A DNA stretch of 64,000 bases, from positions 1,860,001 through 1,924,000 of the forward strand of contig NZ_CP089588.1 in assembly GCF_021249345.1 (NCBI RefSeq), read 5' to 3'. This DNA comes from Halobacterium wangiae (lineage in GTDB: Archaea; Halobacteriota; Halobacteria; Halobacteriales; Halobacteriaceae). Positions 10,001 through 16,074 of the stretch are shown here, piece by piece. Below the pieces are notes generated by a model, which saw only the letters and a program-made list of their open reading frames with translations, ran no database searches and was not told the origin of the DNA. How positions within the stretch are numbered: position 1 is the first letter of the stretch; every line of letters begins with the position of its first letter. A program made the position numbers and the translations under genes.

Positions 10001-10366
10001 AGCGATATCCATACCATCTCTGGCGGTTTGGGGGACACTCGTTTCAAAGAAAAACGGGTCACCGCTCATCGCGGTCGTGTATCGCTGATTCCAGAAATCG
10101 GGATGGAGCTTCAGGATTTCAGTCGCCAACTCCGTGCGACTAAGGTCTGGGACGCCCGCGTCTGTCCCGTATGTATAGCTCATTCCATGGCCGATGGTGA
10201 TATGCGGGTCATCGACGGCCACCCGCGTCGAACCGGTTGGGACAGGTTCTTCCCGCCAATGTTCGGTGGGGTCTGTCGCAGCCACCGAGCCCGACGAGAG
10301 TGTAGTTAGTGATACGCCAGGTAGAACCCCCAGTGTGCGAAGAATATCGCGTCGTGAGAACTTCAC
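7016..10366 (-). CDS. Tat-exported, PGF-CTERM-like anchored large surface protein (glycosidase-like)
   Basis: 1116 aa. The N-terminus is a twin-arginine signal (MKFSRRDILRTLGVLPG). Residues ~35-480 resemble a large alpha/beta barrel with an aromatic-rich cleft. Residues ~495-600 (VAVVYSIPTLLGQL to GGTALIEGNLGTHDEYY) look like the flavodoxin-like trimerisation domain of GH42-type beta-galactosidases. A second similar Rossmann-like domain starts at LHIGIYSGNGQDPVGTYDG (~835). The C-terminus is a Thr-rich stalk, then PGFG, a helix and KWTERED, matching the PGF-CTERM plan processed by archaeosortase A. An extracellular carbohydrate-active role is inference; catalytic acids were not identified. 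Confidence 0.6.
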   Translation of the reverse strand: MKFSRRDILRTLGVLPGVSLTTLSSGSVAATDPTEHWREEPVPTGSTRVAVDDPHITIGHGMSYTYGTDAGVPDLSRTELATEILKLHPDFWNQRYTTAMSGDPFFFETSVPQTARDGMDIAASLALPASLGFGWMPYDVPLDQRPADNQMSGYLYDLPATKQWPAPDGSPAEHPLHVSTARDFTNNTRRYMQIGNTAAYSVSLYAPGPTTYHLTNHEHAPLYGANATEMDLASDASNLMTGDFSVWAQRAFREYLRKLPPARLARLDVDNIDQFDIQTYTQAIQRDVETGTKTEEDVVHDPVLYEFRLMENRRILEYYKSYRARGHKSADQVESPLTTLGNQQTRVISTKSNAAILLSQVYDLIEVENPITIPGRTPATGNAYLASIRTATHKLVAAMAQTVEKPAVEHGFYGTGGWTGTLDPGKQYPTLQTLNFAEVYANGSTRQLDLDGWNGLPPDSVALMWMNPDSGSVPTALRPLADFLWLHRQDLRGAPNSDVAVVYSIPTLLGQLRPFIGCRGDQEAKRVDGWVRAARERQIPTDMVIFGHPELWDDTDTLERLSSYQTLVLPFADALTDAQIDAVRTFVEQGGTALIEGNLGTHDEYYRPRDDDLAGLDGVRDLTEAGSRAADGETATAGDALETSLESPLVTVDGPPTLSCEVIETDDGWLNVHLVNYDYDSDTDAIDPVTDIDLSLHDTEGAVHAVDLIAPTADPVPLTSHRDGEYVSVTVPEVDVWGVVRFKTATRTTDATESEAQTAIDRASDALEDVSANGRSIPLAIGEAAIYEANLAHGAGQFDRAIENAERAESQITPAQKTLHIGIYSGNGQDPVGTYDGLREFREKYGAKYELSFAEITAFTPEQLDGLDGVLIGPAFPYKDQYYTFTEGELATLERFVEAGGRLGVVVSESVDESINRVTERFEITVDPRKIYTLDMWDDNSIRTEPAAYRTPITYQILDEGWMSHACTLTNLGDDVTVQIQSKPNTVRDADEDPNAYPVSAVSRRGDGAVVVHTSEKLLTELRFNFEVQARNILRFIGNTKTTPRAADLISPKTTTTPTGSNADTETTSPTATKSTGSTATQTTSTTTPGFGITSTLIGTLTALVYAVQKWTERED

Positions 10367-10384
10367 ACCCCGACCACGAAATCC

Positions 10385-10396
10385 AATTATATATAC
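10385..10396 (-). promoter_or_regulatory. TATA-like box of the large surface protein gene
   Basis: Minus-strand TATATATAA centred about 25 nt upstream of the ATG at 10366. In archaea transcription usually starts 22-27 nt after the TATA centre, so this predicts a leaderless transcript, as is common in haloarchaea. Confidence 0.5.
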
Positions 10397-10570
10397 ATTA
10401 TCCCACAGTCACTATCCGAGTCGTAGAAACCATCACGGCACGGGCTGGGTCCAGTCGATACGCTCACTTTCGAAGGGATTGGCAAATACCGATGGTGGGC
10501 CCCACTGCCCGGTTGAAGGTTATATCCGACAATCCAATATAGCCGGTTTTCAGATGTTCCCATCGAGGTT

Positions 10571-10599
10571 GCTGAATACACGCTCTATACTCAGCAGCT
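10571..10599 (+). repeat. GCTGAATAY repeat, copy 2, with inverted partner
   Basis: GCTGAATACACGC followed by TATACTCAGCAGC, an imperfect inverted repeat. It shares its core with copies at 6976 and 10695. It may be an insertion-sequence end or a solo remnant. Confidence 0.4.
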
Positions 10600-10627
10600 C
10601 GTTTCTCGCGGATCTTTGACGGTGCGT

Positions 10628-10652
10628 TTCCGAGAGTGGACCACTCTCGGAA
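10628..10652. promoter_or_regulatory. Perfect 12-bp-arm palindrome
   Basis: TTCCGAGAGTGG, one spacer A, then its exact reverse complement. It lies in a gene-free stretch between the surface protein gene and the TnpB relic, between two GCTGAATAC repeats. It could be a dimeric regulator's operator or a transposon-derived hairpin. No adjacent promoter is evident. Confidence 0.4.
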
Positions 10653-10694
10653 GCCACCTCGAGAGACTGCTTCCAGACTGTTCGAGGACTGTCT

Positions 10695-10717
10695 GCTGAA
10701 TACATCGCGCGTATCTA
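10695..10717 (+). repeat. GCTGAATAY repeat, copy 3
   Basis: GCTGAATACATCGCGCGTATCTAGC, with a GCTGAATAC start and a GTAT-tAGC inverted partner. It is 125 bp from copy 2, and the 12-bp-arm palindrome lies between them. The 10718-10880 interval to its right holds nothing I recognise. Confidence 0.4.
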
Positions 10718-10882
10718 GCACCGGGATCACACAGAACCCTGCTGAGCAAATGGGTCAAGTAGTGTGTCGATTAATCCCGCGCGAAACGGCCTCCTTCCAT
10801 CCAGAATAGGTTCTCATCACTCACCTGAATACTGCAGTCAATGCTCGCTGCTCTCCCTCTAAAGGAAACAGCGAGAGTTCAA

Positions 10883-10898
10883 CGGGTCACCTGACCCG
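10883..10898. repeat. CGGGTCA-cc-TGACCCG palindrome
   Basis: Perfect 7-bp arms with a 2-nt centre, about 25 nt before the preserved reading frame of the TnpB relic. It may be a structured remnant of the same transposon or an operator. Confidence 0.3.
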
Positions 10899-10924
10899 TG
10901 GGTGAATCGCGTACGCTCGCCTAA

Positions 10925-11112
10925 TGTTCATTCTGTTGCACGAATGATTCGTGTGAGGTTCAGCAAGACCACGCTGACCGGAACGCGAGTGTGAACGTGG
11001 CGTGGCGAGCGTGGGCAAAACACGCTGGTGTAGATGTTGAATCGGTTAATTACCGGACTCGCAAAACCCAACCATTTGTTCGGAAGGTGAGCCTGTCTGG
11101 GTCGGGGCGCTC
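10925..11112 (+). pseudogene. TnpB (IS200/IS605-IS1341 group) C-terminal relic
   Basis: Reading the frame of 10970, a short peptide contains CSFC...CEV followed by DHADRNASVNVAWRAWAKH. This is the hallmark end of TnpB: a zinc-finger remnant followed by the RuvC-III DxNA...N motif. A stop at 10922-10924 interrupts the frame, and everything upstream (RuvC I/II) is missing. A hairpin typical of element right ends lies just downstream (11135-11151). The gene is a dead fragment. Confidence 0.6.
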
Positions 11113-11134
11113 TGTAAACCGCCCATCCTCATCC

Positions 11135-11151
11135 CGCGAAGTCGCTTCGCG
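11135..11151. repeat. Hairpin at the right end of the TnpB relic
   Basis: CGCGAAG, loop TCG, CTTCGCG: a perfect 7-bp stem. IS200/IS605-type elements carry subterminal hairpins of this kind, and in active TnpB elements this zone also supplies the guide RNA. Here it follows a decayed TnpB tail, so it probably marks the old element end. Confidence 0.4.
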
Positions 11152-11261
11152 TGGAGTGCTATCGACGTAGGCTGAGGGAACTACAAAAGCCACGTGTCAC
11201 CCTACCCGTGGTTGTTTACCCGGTCTATTACTTTGCCCGTCAGCACAAACATCGAACAGAT

Positions 11262-11744
11262 ATGGACGGGAGTAACGGAGACGAAGGCGAATCGGAACCG
11301 CCCAACGACCACGACGAGACGACGAGAACAACGACGAAAGTTCTCACGGCGCCAACAGCCGAAGATGCAAGTGGATTCGGCTTATCGATGGTACTCCTCA
11401 CGGGAGTATTGCTCGCACTCGCATACTACGGAACCCAAGCGGTGGCCGACGAGGGGTTAGGGCAGGCGATTCCTCCACCGTTTTATCTACTCGCGCTTGC
11501 GCTCGTATTCGTGCTCGAACTGTCGCGGAGCCGGTCCACGAACGCGCAAGGGCTAGCTCGCGCAGTCGGAACGACTGCGGTTTACGGAACGCTGGTCATC
11601 CTCGCGCTCGAAGGTGGCGCGTATCTCTGGGAGAACCCTGAGGTCGCACTAGACGAATGGGCTGGAATAGCCGTACTGGCTGTTTCGCTAGTCGTGGTCG
11701 CGCTTGTATACGTCGTCTACTTGTCCGCTCTTCAGACGGAGTAA
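11262..11744 (+). CDS. Uncharacterised four-helix membrane protein
   Basis: 160 aa from ATG 11262; the frame is open to 11151, but that extension is basic and unlike the acidic N-terminus (MDGSNGDEGESEPPNDHDE). Four predicted helices span residues ~38-155 (GLSMVLLTGVLLALAYYG, YLLALALVFVLELS, TAVYGTLVILALEGGAYL, IAVLAVSLVVVALVYVVYL). No family or motif is recognised. It lies alone between the TnpB relic and the endonuclease gene. Confidence 0.65.
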   Translation: MDGSNGDEGESEPPNDHDETTRTTTKVLTAPTAEDASGFGLSMVLLTGVLLALAYYGTQAVADEGLGQAIPPPFYLLALALVFVLELSRSRSTNAQGLARAVGTTAVYGTLVILALEGGAYLWENPEVALDEWAGIAVLAVSLVVVALVYVVYLSALQTE

Positions 11745-11945
11745 TGGTGCACAGGAGGGGCGCGTATACGCCGTACCCCTTCCACTGGCGACCTTCCTAG
11801 ATACTTCCCGCACTGGGAACTCTAAGTAGAGTCCCTCAGACCCGCGCTCGTCTCCCTAATTGATTCCGCCCGGATTTTATCGCGCCCAGAATGGCCTGGC
11901 GGCGCGCTCACAACACCACGAATGAGCCACGCCAGAACTAGAATA

Positions 11946-12668
11946 ATGACCAACAATCGACCATCGCACTCGAAATACACCTACCAAGGACTCCTCGAAG
12001 CAGCACGAGAACTCGGAGACGAACTCGGTCGCTCTCCAACCACCCAGGAAGCGGCCAACGACGACCGGTTTCCGAGTATCGCGACAATCTACAAAATTGC
12101 AGACAATGGCTGGCTCGCCATCCTCGAAGATGCTGGCCTCAAACCAACCCAAGTCCGAGAATACGGCAGCGAGGAAGCCCCTCGGATCTGTGCTGACCTC
12201 CACCGTGTTCTCGAACGCGTGGACACGCCGTACCTTACGCATCGACAATACGACGACCACGGAACATACCCCACGAGCGTCGTCAAGGAATACTTCGGCT
12301 CCTGGCGGAACGCCTGCAACGAAGCAGGCATCTCACCCGGCGAAAAACACGGCACGCACTGTGAAGGCCCCAATGGAGAGATACTCGAAAGTCGGCACGA
12401 ATTCGGAGTTGCAAGTCTTCTCACTAACGTCGGAGTGGATTACCGAGCACACCCCAAGGTCGAGGACACTCCCTGGACTGCAGACTTCTACCTCCCCGCA
12501 TCTGATGTCTGGATCGAAGTCGATGGCTACCACGAGGACTCCCGGCCAAACAAAGCCGGATTCGCTGAGAAACTCGACTACCTCAAACAACACAACAACA
12601 CGGTCCTAATCGTCAAGAACGCGAACGAACTCCGCATCGCTCTCAAAGAGTACGGTATCACTCGCTAG
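11946..12668 (+). CDS. Vsr/DUF559-like endonuclease with homing-endonuclease-associated repeats
   Basis: 240 aa from ATG 11946; ATG 11922 is possible. Two copies of a ~45-residue DNA-binding repeat (ending GWLAILEDAGL and SWRNACNEAGI) match the repeats associated with homing endonucleases. The C-terminal ~100 residues form a PD-(D/E)XK/Vsr-type nuclease: LESRHE helix, WTADFYLP strand with the metal-binding Asp, WIEVDGYH with Glu/Asp and His, then a TVLIVKN strand. It probably makes a site-specific double-strand break. It ends 74 bp before an intron-containing tRNA gene, which suggests, but does not prove, a mobile-intron or tRNA-targeting history. Confidence 0.7.
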   Translation: MTNNRPSHSKYTYQGLLEAARELGDELGRSPTTQEAANDDRFPSIATIYKIADNGWLAILEDAGLKPTQVREYGSEEAPRICADLHRVLERVDTPYLTHRQYDDHGTYPTSVVKEYFGSWRNACNEAGISPGEKHGTHCEGPNGEILESRHEFGVASLLTNVGVDYRAHPKVEDTPWTADFYLPASDVWIEVDGYHEDSRPNKAGFAEKLDYLKQHNNTVLIVKNANELRIALKEYGITR

Positions 12669-12742
12669 GATACCGACCACCTCTATTTGGACTATAGTAA
12701 CCCGACACGCTAAAGGCCATCCCGCGGAAAACTCCATTTACA

Positions 12743-12856
12743 GGGCCCTTAGCTTAGTCTGGTTGAAAGCCCCCGGCTCATAACATGTCATCGCCCTGTC
12801 GTGTGGCGGGACTGTGGGTCACCGGGTGAGCGGTGGTTCAAATCCGCCAGGGCCCA
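12743..12856 (+). tRNA. tRNA with CAU anticodon (elongator Met or Ile2), interrupted by an intron
   Basis: Acceptor stem GGGCCCT/AGGGCCC with discriminator A (12856); D-arm GCTT/AAGC; anticodon stem CCCGG (12772-12776)/CCGGG (12822-12826) around loop CTCATA-A with CAU at 12779-12781; variable TGAGC; T-arm GGTGG/CCGCC with loop TTCAAAT. Removing 12783-12820 leaves a normal 76-nt tRNA. CAU could be elongator Met or the agmatidine-modified Ile2, and I cannot separate these by eye. An initiator is unlikely because the anticodon stem lacks the three G-C pairs in initiator order. Confidence 0.9.
12783..12820 (+). other. 38-nt intron in the CAU tRNA
   Basis: The insert lies after position 37, one base 3' of the anticodon, the canonical archaeal tRNA intron site cut by the splicing endonuclease at a bulge-helix-bulge. 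It has no room for an ORF. Its interior can form a small GC helix (CGCC...GGCG). Exact ends are set by restoring a 7-nt loop and 5-bp stem; a one-base shift is possible because A flanks both sides. Confidence 0.8.
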
Positions 12857-12912
12857 TCCACCCCCTCGGCGGTTCTTACTTATGCCGAAACACGGGAAGA
12901 GAAAACTCTAAC
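12843..12912 (+). repeat. tRNA 3' end plus flank; left copy of a decayed duplication
   Basis: The 3' end of the tRNA and about 55 nt beyond it are repeated imperfectly at 25740-25811. The first 39 nt match at 31 positions without gaps; a later block around GGG-AGAG-AACTCTA matches at 18 of 20. A repeat anchored in a tRNA 3' end is what an ancient att-site pair looks like. Confidence 0.5.
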
Positions 12913-13084
12913 TGCCGAGAACGCCACTCACGGGATTCTCGGAAACACGCCTCTGAGCGGTACTTCAACTATCGACTGGTCGGGGGTCGCCGCAGTCTTG
13001 CGAATACCCCAATCGAAACTACGGGGTGGGCCGCGTGACGCTCGACGTCCGCGAGGTTCCGAGTCAGGACTTCACCACCCTGAC

Positions 13085-13660
13085 TGCGTGCCCGGCCTGC
13101 GCTCTACGCGCTATGGCGGGAGGCGGGAGTCACGTACGACATCCGGAAGGAGGACTCGCACGCCTCCCGGTTCCTAAGTCGTATTCATGACGTCGAGGGA
13201 CAGGTTCTCGCCATCATCGACGAAGTGCACGTCCTAGAGGACTACGACACCCTGCAAGCTCTCTGAGTGGCGTCAAACGTAACGTTGGTCCTGGTGTGCC
13301 TGGACGAGGAACGGCTTTTTGCCGGGTCCGACCAACAGCTTCAGAGTCGATTCGGTCCCGCGCCGAAAGTCCATCTCAGTCGGTTCAACACGGACGAGAT
13401 GATGTCGATTCTCCACGGCCGCGTCGACGTAGGGCTCCGTCCAGACCTCGTCGAAGACGACGTTTTAGCGCATATCGCGGACCTCGCTGCCGGCGACGCC
13501 CGGGCAGGCATCGCGTTGCTCCGGAATGCAGCCGAACGGGCCAGCGCGAGAGCCTCGGGACTATCACGACTCGGATTGTCGACGAGGTAGAGACCGAGGC
13601 CTACGACGACATGCACGCGAACCGCATCCAGGAACTTTCAGACTCGGGTGAATCGCACGC
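13085..13660 (+). pseudogene. Broken orc1/cdc6-type replication initiator
   Basis: The frame from 13099 reads ALYALWREAGVTYDIRKEDS, then LAIIDEVHVLEDYDTLQAL, a Walker B of the Cdc6/Orc1 AAA+ family. An in-frame TGA at 13264-13266 interrupts it. The same frame then continues with NVTLVLVCLDEERLFAG, QQLQSRFGPAPKVHLSRFN and LAAGDARAGIALLRNAAERA (sensor 1, Arg-finger helix and sensor 2 region of Orc1/Cdc6). Near 13555 the frame shifts, continuing as IVDEVETEAYDDMHANRIQEL. No Walker A is found upstream. This is a dead initiator gene, a sign of an integrated plasmid or similar replicon. Confidence 0.7.
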
Positions 13661-13665
13661 CAGAG

Positions 13666-14754
13666 TTAGTCTAAATATTCTTCTTGTCTGGATTTCTTGA
13701 GGAGTGCTTGAGTAGCCCTCACTTCGTACTCCCTCAGCATCGAATCGACTTTGTTTCCTGTGAACACCCCGCCCTTTCTTAGTGAGTAAACTTCCGCATC
13801 ATCGTCGTATCCGTCAGGATCTGAAACTTGACGGATTACGCCGATGTAGTCCCACCAACCGATTAGCTCACCGGCACGCTCTGATGCATTGTTTCGGTTG
13901 ATGCTACCTTGACGCCCTTTGAGGAACTGGAGTAACTCCTCGTTACTGAAATGGAACGTCTTCTTGTCACCATCCTCGTCACGCTGATTGTGCAGATAGG
14001 GCGGTAAATACTGGTAGATTCGCTGGTGGTGGGAATCGTAGAACAGATCGATTCCGAGATGTTTGGTGTCGGCTAGCTCAACGCCCTCAGAGAGGAGTGT
14101 GGTTAAATCCCCATCTGGACTGTGACCAGTCCAATCGACCCCCTGAAAATCACTCACGAGCGAAACCGTTTCACGGTCGCCACTCACCAGCTCCCAAATA
14201 GAAACCGGCCAGTGGTTGCTACTTTCATCAAATTCTTCGACTAGATTCTCCGGAGTGACCTTCGAAATTGCCACCGCACCTTCGATTTCGTCCTGATTGA
14301 TTACTATTGAGAACTCTCGTTCGATGCTTCTCAACTCGGATTCGACGTAATCACAGAGGTTCTGGATTCGCTCGTAGGTCCTACTGGCGTTCTCGTGCTG
14401 GACGACCGCCAGTACGACTTTAGTACCGTCAGACTGGCTGTGGGCTATGAATAGGTCTGCGGGGCCGTCTTCATGCTGATCGAACGAGAGAGAGCCCGCC
14501 AGGTCCCACTGAGACTCCAAGCTCAGAGCTCCTCTGACTTGGAATGCTGATGTTAGAGTTGCTCGGAGAACGAAACGACGATTGTGTAATTCAACCTCGT
14601 TACGATAATCGGTTATCGCAGATTCAAACTCCTCGTCGTCTTCGCCCAGTTCTTTGATGCCGTCGAGTACTTGTTCTTGTTCCGCATCGGTTGCCTCCTC
14701 TTCAAACTCGTCTCGCCGATTCTTCCAATCCCTCGCCTTACCACGTAGTGTCAT
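13666..14754 (-). CDS. Uncharacterised protein, second gene of an unknown two-gene operon
   Basis: 362 aa; its ATG overlaps the upstream gene's stop by 4 nt. A charged coiled-coil-like N-terminus (residues 1-60) is followed by an alpha/beta region (SLESQWDLAGSLSFDQHEDG, then DLFIAHSQS and VVLAVVQHENA) that loosely recalls a PD-(D/E)XK or sensor fold, but the usual ExK is not present. A C-terminal part (residues ~240-360) contains WWDYIGVIRQV, winged-helix-like. No family is recognised. Soluble, no signal. Base use is more AT-rich than the flanking MoxR operon, which suggests transfer. Confidence 0.7.
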   Translation of the reverse strand: MTLRGKARDWKNRRDEFEEEATDAEQEQVLDGIKELGEDDEEFESAITDYRNEVELHNRRFVLRATLTSAFQVRGALSLESQWDLAGSLSFDQHEDGPADLFIAHSQSDGTKVVLAVVQHENASRTYERIQNLCDYVESELRSIEREFSIVINQDEIEGAVAISKVTPENLVEEFDESSNHWPVSIWELVSGDRETVSLVSDFQGVDWTGHSPDGDLTTLLSEGVELADTKHLGIDLFYDSHHQRIYQYLPPYLHNQRDEDGDKKTFHFSNEELLQFLKGRQGSINRNNASERAGELIGWWDYIGVIRQVSDPDGYDDDAEVYSLRKGGVFTGNKVDSMLREYEVRATQALLKKSRQEEYLD

Positions 14755-15971
14755 TGTTCACCCTCCACGTCAGAAACAGATGCTACCATCGCTGCACTGT
14801 TGGCGTTTTCATGTACTGCGGTGAGTACGCCGAAGAAGGTCTCTAGTTCCTCTTGTTCTGCCCGTGGAAAAATGCGTAACGCGTCAGCATCACCCCTTAT
14901 ATCGAAATAGAGCTGTTCTTGTTGGTGATACGCAGTTGCTGAGTAGTAAAGTGGGTCAGCTTCAAGGTACGTGTCAACCGGAATGTAGCCTTGCCGTGTG
15001 AACGCATCGAAGGCTGCCCTAATCTCTTCGATAGTGAACTCACTGTCGCCCTCGTTCTCTTCACCTCCCGGTATAATCAGCGCCGGTGTCGATTGCGAAA
15101 CCCTCGTGTCACTGTGTCCAACGGTGACTAAGGTGGCCTCAGTTTCATCGTATGCCCGTTTAACGTCTAGCGTTTCTTCGATAATCGGCTGGACTACATC
15201 TAGCATCTTGGTTAGTTTTCCCTTCTTGAGCTTCAGAACCCCATTCCGGTCGATTTTAAATGCTAAAACGTTCCCATCACCAGAACGATACGGATACTTG
15301 ACTCTGACCGAACTGATTAGAACGCCAAATTCGTCTCTCAGATCGGAGAGTGCGGATGCCGCATCACGTCCCCAATATGAGATTGTGCGTTTGTTGTCTG
15401 ACTCCCTATTCGACCCGACCCTTGAACCACTCGTCCGCTTGAGAATTAATTCGTCAACATAAGGCGCCCCCGAATTTGTGAGTGTACTGTCTGAACTTCC
15501 GTCGGTGATATTATTGACCAGGTTTTCAATCCGGTAGGGCGAGACGTGCAGCCTATTCGTTTGAGGAGTCCGTCGCAAACCCTTCATTATCACATCGTCA
15601 ACATACTTGCTCTTAGCCTCATCAGTATAGAAAATGAAGTAACCGGATTCGTCATCAGAATCCTCCTTTGACAAATATGCCCCAGAAGGGTCTTTGGGGC
15701 CTTCCGTTTCGTGATTCAGTTTTAATATCTCACCATACTCTTGTTCTATATACCAATCCGTCTCCCGACCAGATAGATTCTCAATAAGCTCAGAACGAGT
15801 TAGGTCGGTTACTCCTGGTATGATATGTAGGTCTCCGTGACAGATTTTGGGAAAATAGGAATTCAGGTATTGGTTAAAGTCATCCATACCCTCAAACGAT
15901 GTCCTAATCGCCCCATCGGGGAATTCATTGTCATCATCTGGCTGTTCTCGGGGGACCTCAAAAACCGCCAT
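14751..15971 (-). CDS. Uncharacterised protein, first gene of an unknown two-gene operon
   Basis: About 406 aa from ATG 15971 (MAVFEVPREQ); an upstream ATG at 15986 is possible. Soluble and acidic, with alternating alpha/beta content and no signal or membrane helix. Recognisable catalytic motifs are absent. Repeated Tyr/Glu-rich segments (YFIFYTDEAKSKYVDDVIMK, LYFDIRGDADALRIFPRAEQ) suggest a multi-domain binding protein. It is divergently oriented to the pentapeptide membrane protein gene and translationally coupled to the 362-aa gene. The pair lies among mobile relics, so a defence or conflict role is a reasonable guess only. Confidence 0.7.
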   Translation of the reverse strand: MAVFEVPREQPDDDNEFPDGAIRTSFEGMDDFNQYLNSYFPKICHGDLHIIPGVTDLTRSELIENLSGRETDWYIEQEYGEILKLNHETEGPKDPSGAYLSKEDSDDESGYFIFYTDEAKSKYVDDVIMKGLRRTPQTNRLHVSPYRIENLVNNITDGSSDSTLTNSGAPYVDELILKRTSGSRVGSNRESDNKRTISYWGRDAASALSDLRDEFGVLISSVRVKYPYRSGDGNVLAFKIDRNGVLKLKKGKLTKMLDVVQPIIEETLDVKRAYDETEATLVTVGHSDTRVSQSTPALIIPGGEENEGDSEFTIEEIRAAFDAFTRQGYIPVDTYLEADPLYYSATAYHQQEQLYFDIRGDADALRIFPRAEQEELETFFGVLTAVHENANSAAMVASVSDVEGEQ

Positions 15972-16074
15972 ACCACCAATCAGCAAGTATCCTATATTAA
16001 ACTTGTTAGTAAAGACTTTGAATCATCTTATGAGGACAAGGTTTTGTAGATGGGGTCTCTTGATTCGGTAACAT

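Noticed and set aside
13666-14754. Assignment of the 362-aa protein as a PD-(D/E)XK nuclease
   Set aside because: The strand order is suggestive, but the expected Glu-x-Lys is replaced by Val-Gln-His; not enough for a nuclease call.
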